Assembly: GCF_000382365.1 (NCBI RefSeq)
Contig: NZ_KB908221.1
Span: 62,001-126,000 of the forward strand
Direction of reading: 5' to 3'
From: Pannonibacter phragmitetus DSM 14782
GTDB taxonomy: Bacteria; Pseudomonadota; Alphaproteobacteria; Rhizobiales; Stappiaceae
DNA length: 64,000 bases
Shown in pieces: positions 50,989 through 61,233 of the stretch. Made by a program: the position numbers and the translations under genes. The notes below the pieces were generated by a model. That model was not told where the DNA came from. It saw nothing but the letters and a program-made list of their open reading frames with translations, and searched no databases. Positions within the stretch are counted from its first letter, which is position 1; each line of letters begins with the position of its first letter.

Positions 50989-51213
50989 GGCCTATGCCTC
51001 CTTTGCTCTGATTGATGTGCCGGAAGCCTGACAGCAGGCAGGCAGCAGATGAAATGCCCTCTCAAGACACAGTGAAACCAAGGCTCCGGGATGCTGGCGC
51101 ATCACGCCTTGAAAATGTTCATGCAGCGCCAAGCGCCATTGACTGAACAGCCAGCACCGCAAAGAGTTCCCGCAATAGGTGTTCGAAGCTTCCAGGAAGC
51201 CCCGCCTGCCGGT

Positions 51214-51951
51214 TTATGCCGTCAGATGGTGCGCCTGCTGCGCGAGCCAGTCCGTAACGGCAGCAACATCCGGCAGGCGTGCGGTTGCGCAGGTTGGCCC
51301 CTCGCCTACCTTGAGCGCGCTGCCGCCAAGAGCGAGCGCGGCCGCCATGGCGTCTTCATCCGTCACATCATCGCCGGCAAAAACCGGAACCCGCCCGCTG
51401 AAAGGCGGCAGCTCCATGAAGCGGCGCAGCGCCAGGCCCTTATCATGGGTCGCAGGCTTCACCTCCATCACCATCTTGCCGCGCAGGATATGCAGATCCG
51501 GCAGCCCGGTCAGAACACGCGCAAGATGCGCTTCCAGCGCGCCTTCCAGATGGGGAACGGACCTGTAGTGCAGCGCGATGGCCGCCCCCTTGTCTTCCAG
51601 CATGATGCCGCCAGCCAGAAGCCCGCTCGCTTCCACAGATTGCCGCAGATGCTGCAGGTCCGGTGAGGCTTCGGCGCGGACAGAGGCGCAAGCTGCGGTC
51701 TTGCGCCATTCAAGGCCGTGGAGCCCTGCGGCGGGGAGTGTGAGGGGATGAAGAAAGCCGTCGATCTCGGAGATAGGTCTGCCGGTGATGATGGCGACAG
51801 CACCATCCAGACAATCATTGATCCGGCTCAGCAAGCTGATCACTTGGCTATCAACGTCTACGAGCTCCGGACGCGGCGCAAGAGCAGCCAGCGTTCCATC
51901 AAAGTCGAGGAAGAGGGCACTATCGGACTGCAGACGGACAGAATTTCGCAT
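51214..51951 (-). CDS. otsB: Trehalose-6-phosphate phosphatase
   Basis: 245 residues from ATG 51951; GTG 51957 is two residues longer. HAD-type motifs: nucleophile Asp in FLDFDGTLA, IITGRPISEI for the cap region, a conserved Lys (THDKGLALRRF) and FAGDDVTDEDAM. It removes the phosphate to give trehalose. It lies 225 bp ahead of otsA, so the pair may be one transcript or have a second promoter in the gap, where I see no other gene. Confidence 0.95.
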   Translation of the reverse strand: MRNSVRLQSDSALFLDFDGTLAALAPRPELVDVDSQVISLLSRINDCLDGAVAIITGRPISEIDGFLHPLTLPAAGLHGLEWRKTAACASVRAEASPDLQHLRQSVEASGLLAGGIMLEDKGAAIALHYRSVPHLEGALEAHLARVLTGLPDLHILRGKMVMEVKPATHDKGLALRRFMELPPFSGRVPVFAGDDVTDEDAMAAALALGGSALKVGEGPTCATARLPDVAAVTDWLAQQAHHLTA

Positions 51952-51986
51952 GTGCACAATTTAAGGCACAGGGCAGAAAAGTCCAC

Positions 51987-52015
51987 CCCTGCCCCGGATT
52001 TTCTCCGGAGCAGGG
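51987..52015 (-). terminator. Hairpin after xylA
   Basis: CCCTGCCCCGGA (51987-51998) and TCCGGAGCAGGG (52004-52015) pair with one mismatch around a 5-base loop. Read on the minus strand it follows the xylA stop and precedes GGACTTTTC, a weak U tract. Confidence 0.6.
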
Positions 52016-52033
52016 ACAGATGATTGCAAGACG

Positions 52034-53350
52034 TCAAACGAAGAGGTTGACGAGACTTTCCAGATATTCCTGACGGCCGGACTTCGGCTGCGGCTCAAGA
52101 TCCGTAGCATGAACACGGTCAGCCAGAGCCTCCAGCGACACGTCGCCCTTGAGGATTGCAGCGTTTTCCGGCTTGGACCAGCCGGCGTAACGGTCTTCGA
52201 CGAAGCCGCCGAGACGGCCATCTTCGATCATGGCGGCAGCAGCCAGCAGGCCGCGCGCAATGGCGTCTGCCGAGCCGATGTGGCCCTGGATCAGATCCAC
52301 CGCGTCAATCGACTGACGGCGGATCTTGCTGTCGAAGTTGGTGCCGCCGGTGGTGAAGCCGCCACCTTTCAGGATCTCGTAATAGGCCAGCGTCATTTCC
52401 GGAACGTTCATGGCGAACTGGTCCGTATCCCAGCCCGACTGGTAGTCGTTGCGGTTCATGTCCACCGAGCCGAAGATGCCCAGCGCATTGGCGAGCGCCA
52501 GCTCATGCTCGAAGGAGTGACCGGCAAGGATCGCATGGCCCTGCTCGATGTTCACCTTCACTTCGTTCTCCAGGCCATAGGACTTGAGGAAGCCGAAGAC
52601 GGTGGCGACATCATAGTCATACTGGTGCTTGGTCGGCTCCTGCGGCTTCGGCTCGATCAGGATAGTGCCCTTGAAGCCGGTCTTGTGCTTGTACTCGACC
52701 ACCATGGACAGGAAACGGCCGAGCTGGTCCAGCTCGCGCTTCAGGTCGGTGTTAAGCAGGGTTTCATAGCCCTCGCGGCCGCCCCACAGCACGTAGTTTG
52801 CACCACCCAGACGCTTGGTCACGTCCATGGCGTTTTTCACCTGCGCTGCCGAATAGGCGAAGATCTCCGGATCCGGATTGGTGGCCGCACCGCTCATGAA
52901 GCGGCGGTTGGAGAAGAGGTTCGCAGTGCCCCACAGCAGCTTCACGCCCGTCTCGGCCATCTTCTTTTCAAAGATGTCGGCGATGGCGTTCACATTGGCA
53001 TTGCTCTCGGCCAGCGTCGCCCCTTCCGGCGCGATGTCGCGGTCGTGGAAGGTGAAGAAGGGCATGTCCAGCAGCTGGAACATCTCGAAGGCAACGTCGG
53101 CCTTCAGGCGGGCCTGTTCCATCGGATCACCGGCGGCCATCCACTTGCGCTGGAAGGTGTCGCCGCCGAACGGGTCACCACCCGGCCAGCAGAACGAGTG
53201 CCAGTAGCAGATGGCAAGGCGCAGATGGTCTTCCATGCGCTTGCCGAGGACCATCCGGTCCTTGTCATAGAAGCGGTAGCCATAGGGGTCCCTGGCATCC
53301 GGACCAACAAAGCGGACCGGCTCCAGGCCGTCAAAAAAACCAGTAGCCAC
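52034..53350 (-). CDS. xylA: Xylose isomerase
   Basis: 438 residues, class II xylose isomerase length. Marks include [12 protein letters not shown] (active-site His), [34 protein letters not shown] and [19 protein letters not shown] for the metal site. It converts D-xylose to D-xylulose. Its ATG is 1 base past the xylB stop, so translation is coupled. Confidence 0.98.
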   Translation of the reverse strand: MATGFFDGLEPVRFVGPDARDPYGYRFYDKDRMVLGKRMEDHLRLAICYWHSFCWPGGDPFGGDTFQRKWMAAGDPMEQARLKADVAFEMFQLLDMPFFTFHDRDIAPEGATLAESNANVNAIADIFEKKMAETGVKLLWGTANLFSNRRFMSGAATNPDPEIFAYSAAQVKNAMDVTKRLGGANYVLWGGREGYETLLNTDLKRELDQLGRFLSMVVEYKHKTGFKGTILIEPKPQEPTKHQYDYDVATVFGFLKSYGLENEVKVNIEQGHAILAGHSFEHELALANALGIFGSVDMNRNDYQSGWDTDQFAMNVPEMTLAYYEILKGGGFTTGGTNFDSKIRRQSIDAVDLIQGHIGSADAIARGLLAAAAMIEDGRLGGFVEDRYAGWSKPENAAILKGDVSLEALADRVHATDLEPQPKSGRQEYLESLVNLFV

Positions 53351-53351
53351 G

Positions 53352-54797
53352 TCAGATCTCCTTCACTGCGGGATAGAGTTTGCGCCAGCGGGCATAGGCC
53401 TCGCCATAGGCGGAACGAAGAGCGGGATTGGGGTCGATGGCAGCGGCCATCGGCGGGGCGCTGAAGAGCGCATCGGAATAGCCATCCGCCGCCGCCTGAC
53501 CGAGGCGGGCAGCACCCAGCGCGGCGCCGAAGTCGCCATCCTGCGGCAGATCAACGGTGACGCCCAGAACGGTGGCGATGATCTCCAGCCAGACGCGCGA
53601 GCGCGAGCCGCCGCCCACGGCGGTGACACGCTCCACCTTCGTGCCGGCAGAGGTCAGCGCCGCAAGGCAATCCATCAGGGCAAAGGCAACGCCATCCAGC
53701 ACCGCATGGGTCAGCTCCGCCTCATCGGTGTCATGCGAGATGCCAAAGAAACCGCCCCGGATCGCCACATCATTATGCGGCGTGCGCTCTCCGCCCAGAT
53801 ACGGCATGAACATCACATCCGAAGGCCGCTTCAGATCCGTGACGAGCCCCGTCAGCTCCTGCGCCGGGCGGAGCAGCACCTTGGACAGCCAGTTGAGGCT
53901 GTCGGTTGCCGACAGGATCACGCCCATCTGGTGCCATGTGTCCGGCACCGCATGGCAGAAGGCATGCACGGCGCTGCCCACATTGGGCGAGAACCGGTCA
54001 TTGGTAACGAACAGCACGCCGGAGGTGCCGAGCGAGACGAAGGCCGAGCCCGGTTTCACCGCGCCCGTGCCACAGGCCGAAGCCGCATTGTCGCCGCCGC
54101 CACCGGCCACCACCGGGGCCGAGGCCATGCCCCAGCGCTGCGCCAGCTCCGGCCGCAGGCGGCCGCTGGCATCCGAACCTTCGACAAGGCGCGGCATGTG
54201 GCTGCGGTTGAGACCGGTCGCTTCAAGCAGCGTATCGGACCAGTCGCGGGCGGCCACATCCATCCACAGAGTGCCGGCACTGTCCGACATGTCGCCCACG
54301 TGCTCGCCGGTCAGGCGCAGGCGGACGTAATCCTTCGGCAGCAGCACCTTGGCCGTGCGGGCAAAGATCTCCGGCTCGTTCTCGCGCACCCACTGCAGCT
54401 TTGGCGCGGTGAAGCCGGGCATCACCCGGTTGCCGCCAAGGCTGAGGAACCGGGGCTCGCGCGCTTCCAGATCCGCGCATTGTGCAGCCGAGCGGCCATC
54501 ATTCCACAGGATGCAGGGACGCAGCGGCTTGTCTGCCGCATCCAGCAAGGTGGCCCCGTGCATGTGGCCGGACAGGCCGATGCCGCGCACCGCAGCCATC
54601 TCCTTGGGATGGGAGGCGGCAAGCTGGTCCATCGCCAGTTCCAGCGCCGTCCACCAGCTGTCCGGGTCCTGCTCCGACCAGCCGGGATGCGGGCGCTCGA
54701 CCGTCAGATGGGCACTGGCCGAGGCGAGCACCGCCTGGCTGCCGTCCATCAGGATCGCCTTCACCGAACTGGTGCCGATATCAAGGCCGATATACAT
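53352..54797 (-). CDS. xylB: Xylulokinase
   Basis: 481 residues, FGGY family. N-terminal [29 protein letters not shown] and catalytic Asp region near [11 protein letters not shown]-terminal [14 protein letters not shown] for the ATP site. It phosphorylates D-xylulose to xylulose-5-phosphate for the pentose phosphate pathway. It precedes xylA on the same strand. Confidence 0.97.
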   Translation of the reverse strand: MYIGLDIGTSSVKAILMDGSQAVLASASAHLTVERPHPGWSEQDPDSWWTALELAMDQLAASHPKEMAAVRGIGLSGHMHGATLLDAADKPLRPCILWNDGRSAAQCADLEAREPRFLSLGGNRVMPGFTAPKLQWVRENEPEIFARTAKVLLPKDYVRLRLTGEHVGDMSDSAGTLWMDVAARDWSDTLLEATGLNRSHMPRLVEGSDASGRLRPELAQRWGMASAPVVAGGGGDNAASACGTGAVKPGSAFVSLGTSGVLFVTNDRFSPNVGSAVHAFCHAVPDTWHQMGVILSATDSLNWLSKVLLRPAQELTGLVTDLKRPSDVMFMPYLGGERTPHNDVAIRGGFFGISHDTDEAELTHAVLDGVAFALMDCLAALTSAGTKVERVTAVGGGSRSRVWLEIIATVLGVTVDLPQDGDFGAALGAARLGQAAADGYSDALFSAPPMAAAIDPNPALRSAYGEAYARWRKLYPAVKEI

Positions 54798-54945
54798 GAG
54801 GTACGCCCCTCAAAATTGAACCGAAAGAACCCCGGAGCAGGCCGCACATAACTGGCGCACCCGTCCGGGGACTGTTTCTCCATAGCCGATGACGGCTATT
54901 TCTGCCAGAGCCTGCAATGCCGCAGGCTCCCGCATGGTCAGGCCA
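54798..54945. other. xylG-xylB gap with three short hairpins
   Basis: 148 bp with ATAGCC/GGCTAT (54882-54887 and 54894-54899), GAGCCTGC/GCAGGCTC (54908-54915 and 54922-54929) and CCCCGG/CCGGGG (54830-54835 and 54865-54870). None has a strong U run on the minus strand. They may be transcript-processing sites separating transporter and enzyme genes. Confidence 0.45.
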
Positions 54946-55728
54946 TCAGGCCGCCACTGCATCATTCAGCGCGCCCGGCCCCGGCGTTGCGCCGGCAGGG
55001 CACTTGCCGAGGATGATCATGCCCAGCACATCATCATCGGTCACGTCCGTGGTCTTGGCGGTGCCGACCAGCTGGCCGTTCTTCATCACGGCAATGCGGT
55101 CACACAGCTTGAACACATCGTGGATGTCATGGCTGATGAGGAAGATGCCGAGGCCCTGACGCTTCAGCTCCTCGATCAGTTCCGCCACCATCTGCGTCTC
55201 GTGTACGCCAAGAGCAGCCGTTGGCTCGTCCATGATCAGGATGCGGGCATTGAAATAGACCGCACGGGCGATGGCAACCGACTGGCGCTGGCCGCCCGAG
55301 AGGGCCTTCACCGGAGCCTTGAACTTTTTGAAGTTCGGGTTGAGCCGCCCCATGATCTTGCGCGTCTCGGCTTCCATCCCATCATCATCGACGAAGCCGA
55401 ATGGCGTCACCAGCTCGCGGCCGAGGAACAGGTTGGAGGCAGCATCGAGGTTATCGGCCAGCGCCAGCGTCTGGTAGATCGTCTCGATGTTGTACTTGCG
55501 CGCATCACGCGGGCTGTGGATCGTGGCGTGCTGGCCATCGATCAGGATCTCGCCGCTGTCCTGACGGTAGGCGCCGGACAGGATCTTGATCAGCGTCGAC
55601 TTGCCCGCGCCATTGTGGCCCAGAAGGCCCACCACTTCACCGGGGAAGAGGTCGATGGACACATGATCCACCGCACGCACCCCGCCGAACGAGATGCAGA
55701 TGTCTTTCATTTCGACCAGAGGCGCCAT
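54946..55728 (-). CDS. xylG: Xylose ABC transporter ATP-binding protein (single-domain)
   Basis: 260 residues with one nucleotide-binding domain: Walker [13 protein letters not shown] loop [10 protein letters not shown], signature [16 protein letters not shown], Walker [13 protein letters not shown] and switch [11 protein letters not shown]. Sugar importers of the E. coli XylG/RbsA type have two such domains (~500 residues); this one has only one, as in rhizobial FrcA, so it must act as a homodimer. It follows xylH by 3 bp. Confidence 0.93.
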   Translation of the reverse strand: MAPLVEMKDICISFGGVRAVDHVSIDLFPGEVVGLLGHNGAGKSTLIKILSGAYRQDSGEILIDGQHATIHSPRDARKYNIETIYQTLALADNLDAASNLFLGRELVTPFGFVDDDGMEAETRKIMGRLNPNFKKFKAPVKALSGGQRQSVAIARAVYFNARILIMDEPTAALGVHETQMVAELIEELKRQGLGIFLISHDIHDVFKLCDRIAVMKNGQLVGTAKTTDVTDDDVLGMIILGKCPAGATPGPGALNDAVAA

Positions 55729-55731
55729 GGT

Positions 55732-57021
55732 TCAGTCCCCCGTGCGCTTGCGGTAAATGATGTCGACGTAGACTGCAAAGACCAGCACGATGCCGACGAC
55801 GATGTTCTGGAGCGGCGCATCCACGCCCACCATGGCCATGCCGGATTGCAGCGACTGCATGATCAGCGCACCCAGGATCGCTCCGTAGATGGTGCCGACA
55901 CCACCGGACAGGGCCGTGCCGCCGATCACCGCCGCCGCAATGACGCGCAGTTCGTCCAGGGTGCCGATGTCATTGGTGGAGAAGCCGAGACGGGCTGCTG
56001 CCACCGCACCGGAGATGGCGCAAAGACCGCCCATCAGCGCAAAGATCTTGACCGTCAGCAGGCGGGTGTTGATGCCCGACAGTTCGGCTGCATCCGGGTT
56101 GCCACCGGTTGCGAAAATGTAGCGGCCAAGGCGGGTACGGCGGGCGACAACAGTCATGGCCACAGCCACAACGATCAGCACCAGCACCGAGATCGGGATG
56201 CCGTAGCCCATGCGGAAGCCTTCGGGCATGACCTCGCCGCGATCTGCAAACAGGCGCTGCACGCGCTGCACCGGCATGTCATAGGCATTGAGCACGGCGA
56301 CGAAGCCGAGAATGGCACCGCAGATCACCGCTGCAATCACGGCTTCCGCCCAAGCGGGCTTGACGGCAAAGCCATGCGAGGCACGGCGCTTGCGGGCAGA
56401 GAACAGAAGAGCCATGGAAGCGGCGACACAGGCGAGGCCGAAGACCCAGGACCAAATCTCGCCGAGCGAACCACCCGTGCCGCCGAGCAGCAGGAAGGTT
56501 TCATCCAGCGGGCCAATCGTCTTGCCGTCGGTGATGAACCAGGCGACGTTGCGCCAGACCAGCAAACCGCCAAGCGTGACGATGAAGGCGGGAATGCCGA
56601 GATAGCCGATCATCCAGCCCTGTGCCGCGCCAATGGCAACACCAGCCACCAGACCGGCGAGAATGGCCAGGATCCAGATGGAGGGATGGCCGAGGCCAAG
56701 CATTCCGGGCAGAACCTGCGTCTGCACGACCGCCATCACCGCCGCGACCGTCGCCAGGAGCGAACCAACGGACAGGTCGATGTGACGGGTGACGATGACG
56801 AAGACCATGCCCGTTGCCATGATGGCGACCGAGACGGTCTGGATCGTCAGGTTGAAGATGTTGCGCGGTGTCAGAAAACGCCCGTCCGTGATCACGTTGA
56901 ACACGAGACAGAGGACGATGAACGCCCCGATCATGCCCAGCAGGCGCGTGTCCAGCTGCAGCGCGGATAAAAACGAGCGGGCCGCCGGAGTCCTCGCCCC
57001 GGACAGGTCTGCATTCGACAT
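55732..57021 (-). CDS. xylH: Xylose ABC transporter permease
   Basis: 429 residues with about ten to twelve hydrophobic helices. Marks are FVIVTRHIDLSVGSLLATVA, FIVTLGGLLVWRNVAWFITD, RRTRLGRYIFATGGNPDAAELSGI and GTIYGAILGALIMQSLQSGM, typical of XylH. It forms the inner-membrane channel for D-xylose. It is separated from xylF by 145 bp containing a terminator-like hairpin. Confidence 0.96.
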   Translation of the reverse strand: MSNADLSGARTPAARSFLSALQLDTRLLGMIGAFIVLCLVFNVITDGRFLTPRNIFNLTIQTVSVAIMATGMVFVIVTRHIDLSVGSLLATVAAVMAVVQTQVLPGMLGLGHPSIWILAILAGLVAGVAIGAAQGWMIGYLGIPAFIVTLGGLLVWRNVAWFITDGKTIGPLDETFLLLGGTGGSLGEIWSWVFGLACVAASMALLFSARKRRASHGFAVKPAWAEAVIAAVICGAILGFVAVLNAYDMPVQRVQRLFADRGEVMPEGFRMGYGIPISVLVLIVVAVAMTVVARRTRLGRYIFATGGNPDAAELSGINTRLLTVKIFALMGGLCAISGAVAAARLGFSTNDIGTLDELRVIAAAVIGGTALSGGVGTIYGAILGALIMQSLQSGMAMVGVDAPLQNIVVGIVLVFAVYVDIIYRKRTGD

Positions 57022-57112
57022 CGAAGTGCTCCTGGTTGAAAAGCCGGTCCTGATGTGCCGATTGGAGCGCGTGACCCAAGGTCAGTCAAGCAAGCGCTGC
57101 GGTTTCACATCG

Positions 57113-57144
57113 AAAACACTGCCCCGGAACCATCCGGGGCAGTG
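57113..57144 (-). terminator. Attenuator-like terminator between xylF and xylH
   Basis: CACTGCCCCGGA (57117-57128) and TCCGGGGCAGTG (57133-57144) form a perfect 12-bp stem with a 4-base loop. Read on the minus strand it is followed by TTTTCG. Partial termination here would make more binding protein than permease. Confidence 0.8.
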
Positions 57145-57166
57145 CAAGGTCTTGACCGGTCAGGCC

Positions 57167-58201
57167 TTAGTTGCAGGGAGCCGGGCCGCCGGAAACGCCC
57201 TGGCAGAGTGCGTCCTTGGTGATCCAGCCCGCGTCCACGACAACATTGAGGTTGTCCTTGGTGATCGCGATCGGGGTCAGGAAGCGCGCGGTCATTTCAG
57301 CGCCGCCTGGCGAGGTCCACTTGCCAGCGCCTTCAACGCTGTCGAGCGTGCCGCCCTTGGCAAGGGCCACGGCGATTTCAGCTGCGGTCTTGCCGAGTTC
57401 GCGGGAGTCCTTCCAGACGGAAACCGTCTGGGTGCCCTTGGCGATGCGGTTCAGAGCGGCGTGGTCGCCATCCTGGCCGGAGACCGGAATGCCTTCCATG
57501 CCCTGAGCGGCCAGAGCTGCAACGGCGCCGCCGGCGGTGCCATCGTTGGAAGCGACAACGGCATTCACCTTGTTGTCGTTCGCGGTCAGGATCTGTTCCA
57601 TGTTCCGCTGGGCGTTGGCCGGAAGCCAGCCATCGGTGTAGGCCTCACCCACGATCTTGATCTTGCCGGAGTCAATCGCCGGCTGCAGCACTTCCTGCTG
57701 GCCGCCGCGCAGGAAGTCGGCGTTGGGGTCCGTAGAGGAGCCCTTGATCATGACGTAGTTGCCTTCCGGCGCAGCCTTCAGCACTTCGCGGGCCTGCATG
57801 CGGCCCACTTCAACGTTATCGAAGGTCAGATAGAAGGCGCGCGGATCTTCGATCAGGCGGTCATAGGCGACAACCGGAATGCCTTCGTCGGCAGCGGCCT
57901 GCACGGCCGGGCCAATGGCCTGGGCATCCTGGGCAAGGATCACGAGGGCGGTGGCGCCCTGTGCTATGAGGGCTTCGATGTCGGACAGCTGCTTGGCAGA
58001 GGAGCTCTGGGCGTCAGCGGAAATGTACTTGGCACCGGCAGCTTCCAGAGCGGCCTTGATCGCACCTTCGTCGGTCTTCCAGCGCTCTTCCTGGAAGTTG
58101 GACCAGCTGACGCCGACGACGACATCCTGCGCCTGTGCGGCAGCAGTGAGCGCGGTCGCAGACATGAGCGCGCCCGCAAAAATCATGGCAATCTTGCGCA
58201 T
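57167..58201 (-). CDS. xylF: D-xylose-binding periplasmic protein
   Basis: 344 residues. Signal peptide [24 protein letters not shown] before [21 protein letters not shown]. Ligand-binding marks are [28 protein letters not shown] and [20 protein letters not shown], as in XylF. It captures xylose for the XylHG importer. It heads the transporter operon and diverges from xylR. Confidence 0.97.
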   Translation of the reverse strand: MRKIAMIFAGALMSATALTAAAQAQDVVVGVSWSNFQEERWKTDEGAIKAALEAAGAKYISADAQSSSAKQLSDIEALIAQGATALVILAQDAQAIGPAVQAAADEGIPVVAYDRLIEDPRAFYLTFDNVEVGRMQAREVLKAAPEGNYVMIKGSSTDPNADFLRGGQQEVLQPAIDSGKIKIVGEAYTDGWLPANAQRNMEQILTANDNKVNAVVASNDGTAGGAVAALAAQGMEGIPVSGQDGDHAALNRIAKGTQTVSVWKDSRELGKTAAEIAVALAKGGTLDSVEGAGKWTSPGGAEMTARFLTPIAITKDNLNVVVDAGWITKDALCQGVSGGPAPCN

Positions 58202-58297
58202 TGCGTTGTTTCCTCCTGAAAGGCGTCACCCTTCTCCCGGCGCCGCCTTCTTAATCCCCGAGAGTGTCGAACCCCCGTCTCAGCGGGCGGACCTTTA

Positions 58298-58320
58298 TTT
58301 TTTTCGGCGCCCGAAAAAAA
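58298..58320. promoter_or_regulatory. XylR operator
   Basis: TTTTTTTCGG (58298-58307), CGC, CCGAAAAAAA (58311-58320): a perfect 10-3-10 palindrome between divergent xylF and xylR. A-tract palindromes of this form are typical ROK-family XylR sites in alphaproteobacteria. It lies about 97 bp before xylF and 133 bp before xylR. Confidence 0.85.
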
Positions 58321-58452
58321 GTTGCTCCAAAGCTCGCCGCCTGTCAACATGCTTTTGGAGACCGGAAACGGTTTCATCTCGCTGAAGGCCATGCTGGCGG
58401 CATAAAGACTGGCAGGCCAGGGACGGAAACAGCACGGGAACTACGTCAGGAC

Positions 58453-59721
58453 ATGACGCAGACAGCGAACAGGGACCAGATCCGCAGGCGCAACCGCAGC
58501 ATCATCCTGCAGACGCTGCGGCGCGAAGGGCAAATGGCGCGCATCGATCTGGGACGCGCCACGCGCCTCAGCCCTGCGACGATCACAGCCATCACCTCGG
58601 ACATGCTGGACGAAGGCCTCATTGCCGGGATCGAGACCGAAGAGCCGCGCGCGGCCCAGTCACGGGGCCGGCCGCGCAGCATGCTGGCACTCAACGGGGC
58701 TGCGGCCAGCGTCATCAGCCTGCGCATTTCGGTCAACTGGATCGATCTCGCGCTGGCTGATTTTACCGGCAGGATCATCTTCAGCCGCAAATATCCGTTC
58801 GACACCACGCGGGCCGATGCGGAAAGCTTTCCCGATCTTCTGTGCAGCACCATTGCCAGCTTTGTCGAAGAGTCCGGCGCCAATCCGGCGACCGTGCAGG
58901 AAATCGGCGTCGCCTCGCAGGGGATCGTGGACCGGATGCGGGGCGAGATCGTCTGGAGCCCGGCCTTCAGCGGCCGCAACATCCCCGTGGTCGACCCCAT
59001 CCGCACCCGGCTGGGGGCGCGCTGCTTCCTGACCAACGACACCAACATGATCACCGAGGCGCTGCACTGGTCGGAGCCAGAGCGCTACAGCGGCACCTTT
59101 GCCGTCCTGATGGTGGATTACGGCGTCGGCATGGGCCTGTTTCTCGATGGCCACCTTTTCGTCGGCGCCACGGGAGCGGCGGCGGAAATCGGCCATGCCA
59201 ACCACATTCCAGGCGGCGCCCTGTGCCGCTGCGGCAAGCGCGGCTGCCTTGAGGCGTATCTCGCCGACTATGCCCTGCTGCGGCAGGTGCTGGATCTGCC
59301 CGAAGACACGGACCCGCGCTCGCTGCCGGTCAACAGCCAGACCTTTGACGAGCTTTACGCAAAGGCGAAAGCTGGGGATGCCCACGTACGGGCCGTCTTC
59401 GATGGCGCAGGCAGGGCGCTCGGCACCGGCCTAGCGCGGCTGCTGGCCATCATCGAGCCGGCCCGCGTCGTGCTGACAGGCGCGGGCATAGAGGCCTTCG
59501 AGTTCATGGAAGCCGGCATGCATCAGGCACTTGAGGAGGTGCTGGTGGAGGACTTGCGGCGGCATCTGGTGATCGACGTGGTGGAATGGAACGAGGATTT
59601 CATCCGCCGCGGTCTTGTTGCGCAGGCGATGCGGCGGCTGGATGAAAACCTGACCGGACAGCCGGAGGGCATAAGCCCCCGAGCGAGCCTCATCCGCCAA
59701 GGCGCCAGCAAAGGGATCTGA
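58453..59721 (+). CDS. xylR: ROK-family xylose repressor
   Basis: 422 residues from ATG 58453; a frame extends to 58264 but would cover the operator. N-terminal winged HTH: RDQIRRRNRSIILQTLRREG followed by ATRLSPATITAITSDMLDEG. The ROK domain has VDYGVGMGLFLDGHLFVGATGAAAEIGH and the zinc-type motif GHANHIPGGALCRCGKRGCLE. It probably represses the xyl genes until xylose binds. It diverges from xylF. Confidence 0.92.
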   Translation: MTQTANRDQIRRRNRSIILQTLRREGQMARIDLGRATRLSPATITAITSDMLDEGLIAGIETEEPRAAQSRGRPRSMLALNGAAASVISLRISVNWIDLALADFTGRIIFSRKYPFDTTRADAESFPDLLCSTIASFVEESGANPATVQEIGVASQGIVDRMRGEIVWSPAFSGRNIPVVDPIRTRLGARCFLTNDTNMITEALHWSEPERYSGTFAVLMVDYGVGMGLFLDGHLFVGATGAAAEIGHANHIPGGALCRCGKRGCLEAYLADYALLRQVLDLPEDTDPRSLPVNSQTFDELYAKAKAGDAHVRAVFDGAGRALGTGLARLLAIIEPARVVLTGAGIEAFEFMEAGMHQALEEVLVEDLRRHLVIDVVEWNEDFIRRGLVAQAMRRLDENLTGQPEGISPRASLIRQGASKGI

Positions 59722-59763
59722 TTGCTGCGGCACATATGAACCGCAGCCGGGGGGAGAGACGGC

Positions 59764-61233
59764 ATGAGGGGGAGACAGGAACGAGGCCGCATATGGCTGC
59801 CTGTTGCAGCGGCACTTGCAGGAGCAGGCGCGCTGTGGCTCGGCCTTGCGGCATCTGCGCAGGCGCAGAGCTGGAGCGAGCGGAACGTTGATCACACGCC
59901 GCCGCTGGAGGATATCCGCGCCTCTCTGGATGAAGCCCGCAAGACCGGCAGCCCCACCGCGCTGGAAGCCCTTGCCGAAGAAGGCCGCCGCCTGTTCGAG
60001 GCGCGTTTCATCCGCGAGGAAGGCGCCGGACGGCCCATGGCAACGCAGGCCATCGTGCCGACGAAGCGCAAGCGCGCGGTCGAAAACATGTTCAACCGCA
60101 TGCCCGGTCCCGATGCGGCCGCCTGCTCCGGCTGCCATCACCAGCCGGTCATCGGCGGCGCCGGGGATTTCACCGCCAATGTCTTCGTCTCCGAAGGCTT
60201 CGAGAGCGCCGATTTCGACACCTCCGACCCGCAGTTTTCCAACGAGCGCGGCACCAACATCCTGCAGGGCTCCGGCCTGATCGAGCTGCTGGCGCGGGAG
60301 ATGACGGCTGAGCTGAAAGCCCAGCGCGCCGAAGCCGTGCGCAAGGCACGGGCTGACAAGGTGCCGGTGACGGCGCAGCTCGAAACCAAGGGCGTCAGCT
60401 TCGGCAAGGTGACCGCCCATCCCGATGGCACGATCGATGTTTCCGCCATCGACGGCATCGACCGGGATCTGGTGCTGCGCCCCTTCAGCCAGAAGGGTGT
60501 GTTCGCCTCGCTGCGCCAGTTTTCGGTCAACGCGCTCAACGTGCATCACGGCATGCAGGCGCAGGAGCGCTTCGGTTCCATGTGGACCGGCACGGATGAT
60601 TTCGACATGGACGGCGTGACGGACGAGATCCGCCCCGAACATGTCTCTGCCCTCGTCGCCTTTCAGGCCACCCTGCCCGCGCCGGGCCGCAAGGAGGACC
60701 TGCCGGAGGACTGGAAGACAGCAGCGGCGCGGGGCGAACAGGTCTTTGCCGCCACCGGCTGCACTGCCTGCCACCGCCCGTCCCTGCCGCTGGAGAGCCT
60801 CGCCTTCGAGGACCCGGGCCCGGTGGAAGGGGCTGGCACCTTGCGGCGGCAGGATATAGAGACGCCGCTAGTGCTGGATCTTTCCACACTTGCCTGGGTG
60901 AAGGCCCTGCCGCGCGACGAAAAGGGCCGCGTGCTTGTGCCGCTCTATGGCGACCTCAAGCGCCATCAGATTTCCGGCCAGCGCAACAACCGGCTGGGCA
61001 ACGAGCTGCTGGGCCAGCGCTTCGTCGAGCGGGACGTGTTCATCACCGCAGAACTCTGGGGCGTTGGCAATACGGCGCCATATGGCCACCGCAACGACAT
61101 CACCACACTGAATGAGGTGATCATGGCCCATGGCGGCGCGGCGGAGGAGACGCAGAAGGCCTATGCCGCCCTGCCCGACGAAGACCGGCAGGCGGTGATT
61201 GCCTTCCTGCGCAGCCTGGAGGTTGGCAAATGA
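59764..61233 (+). CDS. Exported di-heme oxidoreductase (DHOR/DUF1111-like cytochrome)
   Basis: 489 residues. The signal peptide has a hydrophobic core around AAALAGAGALWLGLAASAQA before QSWSERNVDHTPP. Two c-type heme sites: C121-x2-C124-H125 (CSGCH) and C333-x2-C336-H337 (CTACH). Other stretches (GTNILQGSGLIELLAREMTA, FSVNALNVHHGMQAQERFG, GRKEDLPEDWKTAAARGEQVF) match di-heme oxidoreductase/thiol-oxidoreductase-like proteins. It is periplasmic. The stop overlaps the ATG of the next gene, so the two act together. The substrate is unknown; peroxide or a thiol are family precedents. Confidence 0.85.
   Translation: MRGRQERGRIWLPVAAALAGAGALWLGLAASAQAQSWSERNVDHTPPLEDIRASLDEARKTGSPTALEALAEEGRRLFEARFIREEGAGRPMATQAIVPTKRKRAVENMFNRMPGPDAAACSGCHHQPVIGGAGDFTANVFVSEGFESADFDTSDPQFSNERGTNILQGSGLIELLAREMTAELKAQRAEAVRKARADKVPVTAQLETKGVSFGKVTAHPDGTIDVSAIDGIDRDLVLRPFSQKGVFASLRQFSVNALNVHHGMQAQERFGSMWTGTDDFDMDGVTDEIRPEHVSALVAFQATLPAPGRKEDLPEDWKTAAARGEQVFAATGCTACHRPSLPLESLAFEDPGPVEGAGTLRRQDIETPLVLDLSTLAWVKALPRDEKGRVLVPLYGDLKRHQISGQRNNRLGNELLGQRFVERDVFITAELWGVGNTAPYGHRNDITTLNEVIMAHGGAAEETQKAYAALPDEDRQAVIAFLRSLEVGK

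Noticed and set aside
54889-56970. 693-residue plus-strand open frame opposite xylG and xylH
   Set aside because: Antisense of two well-supported transporter genes; composition rich in His/Asp/Arg typical of shadow frames.
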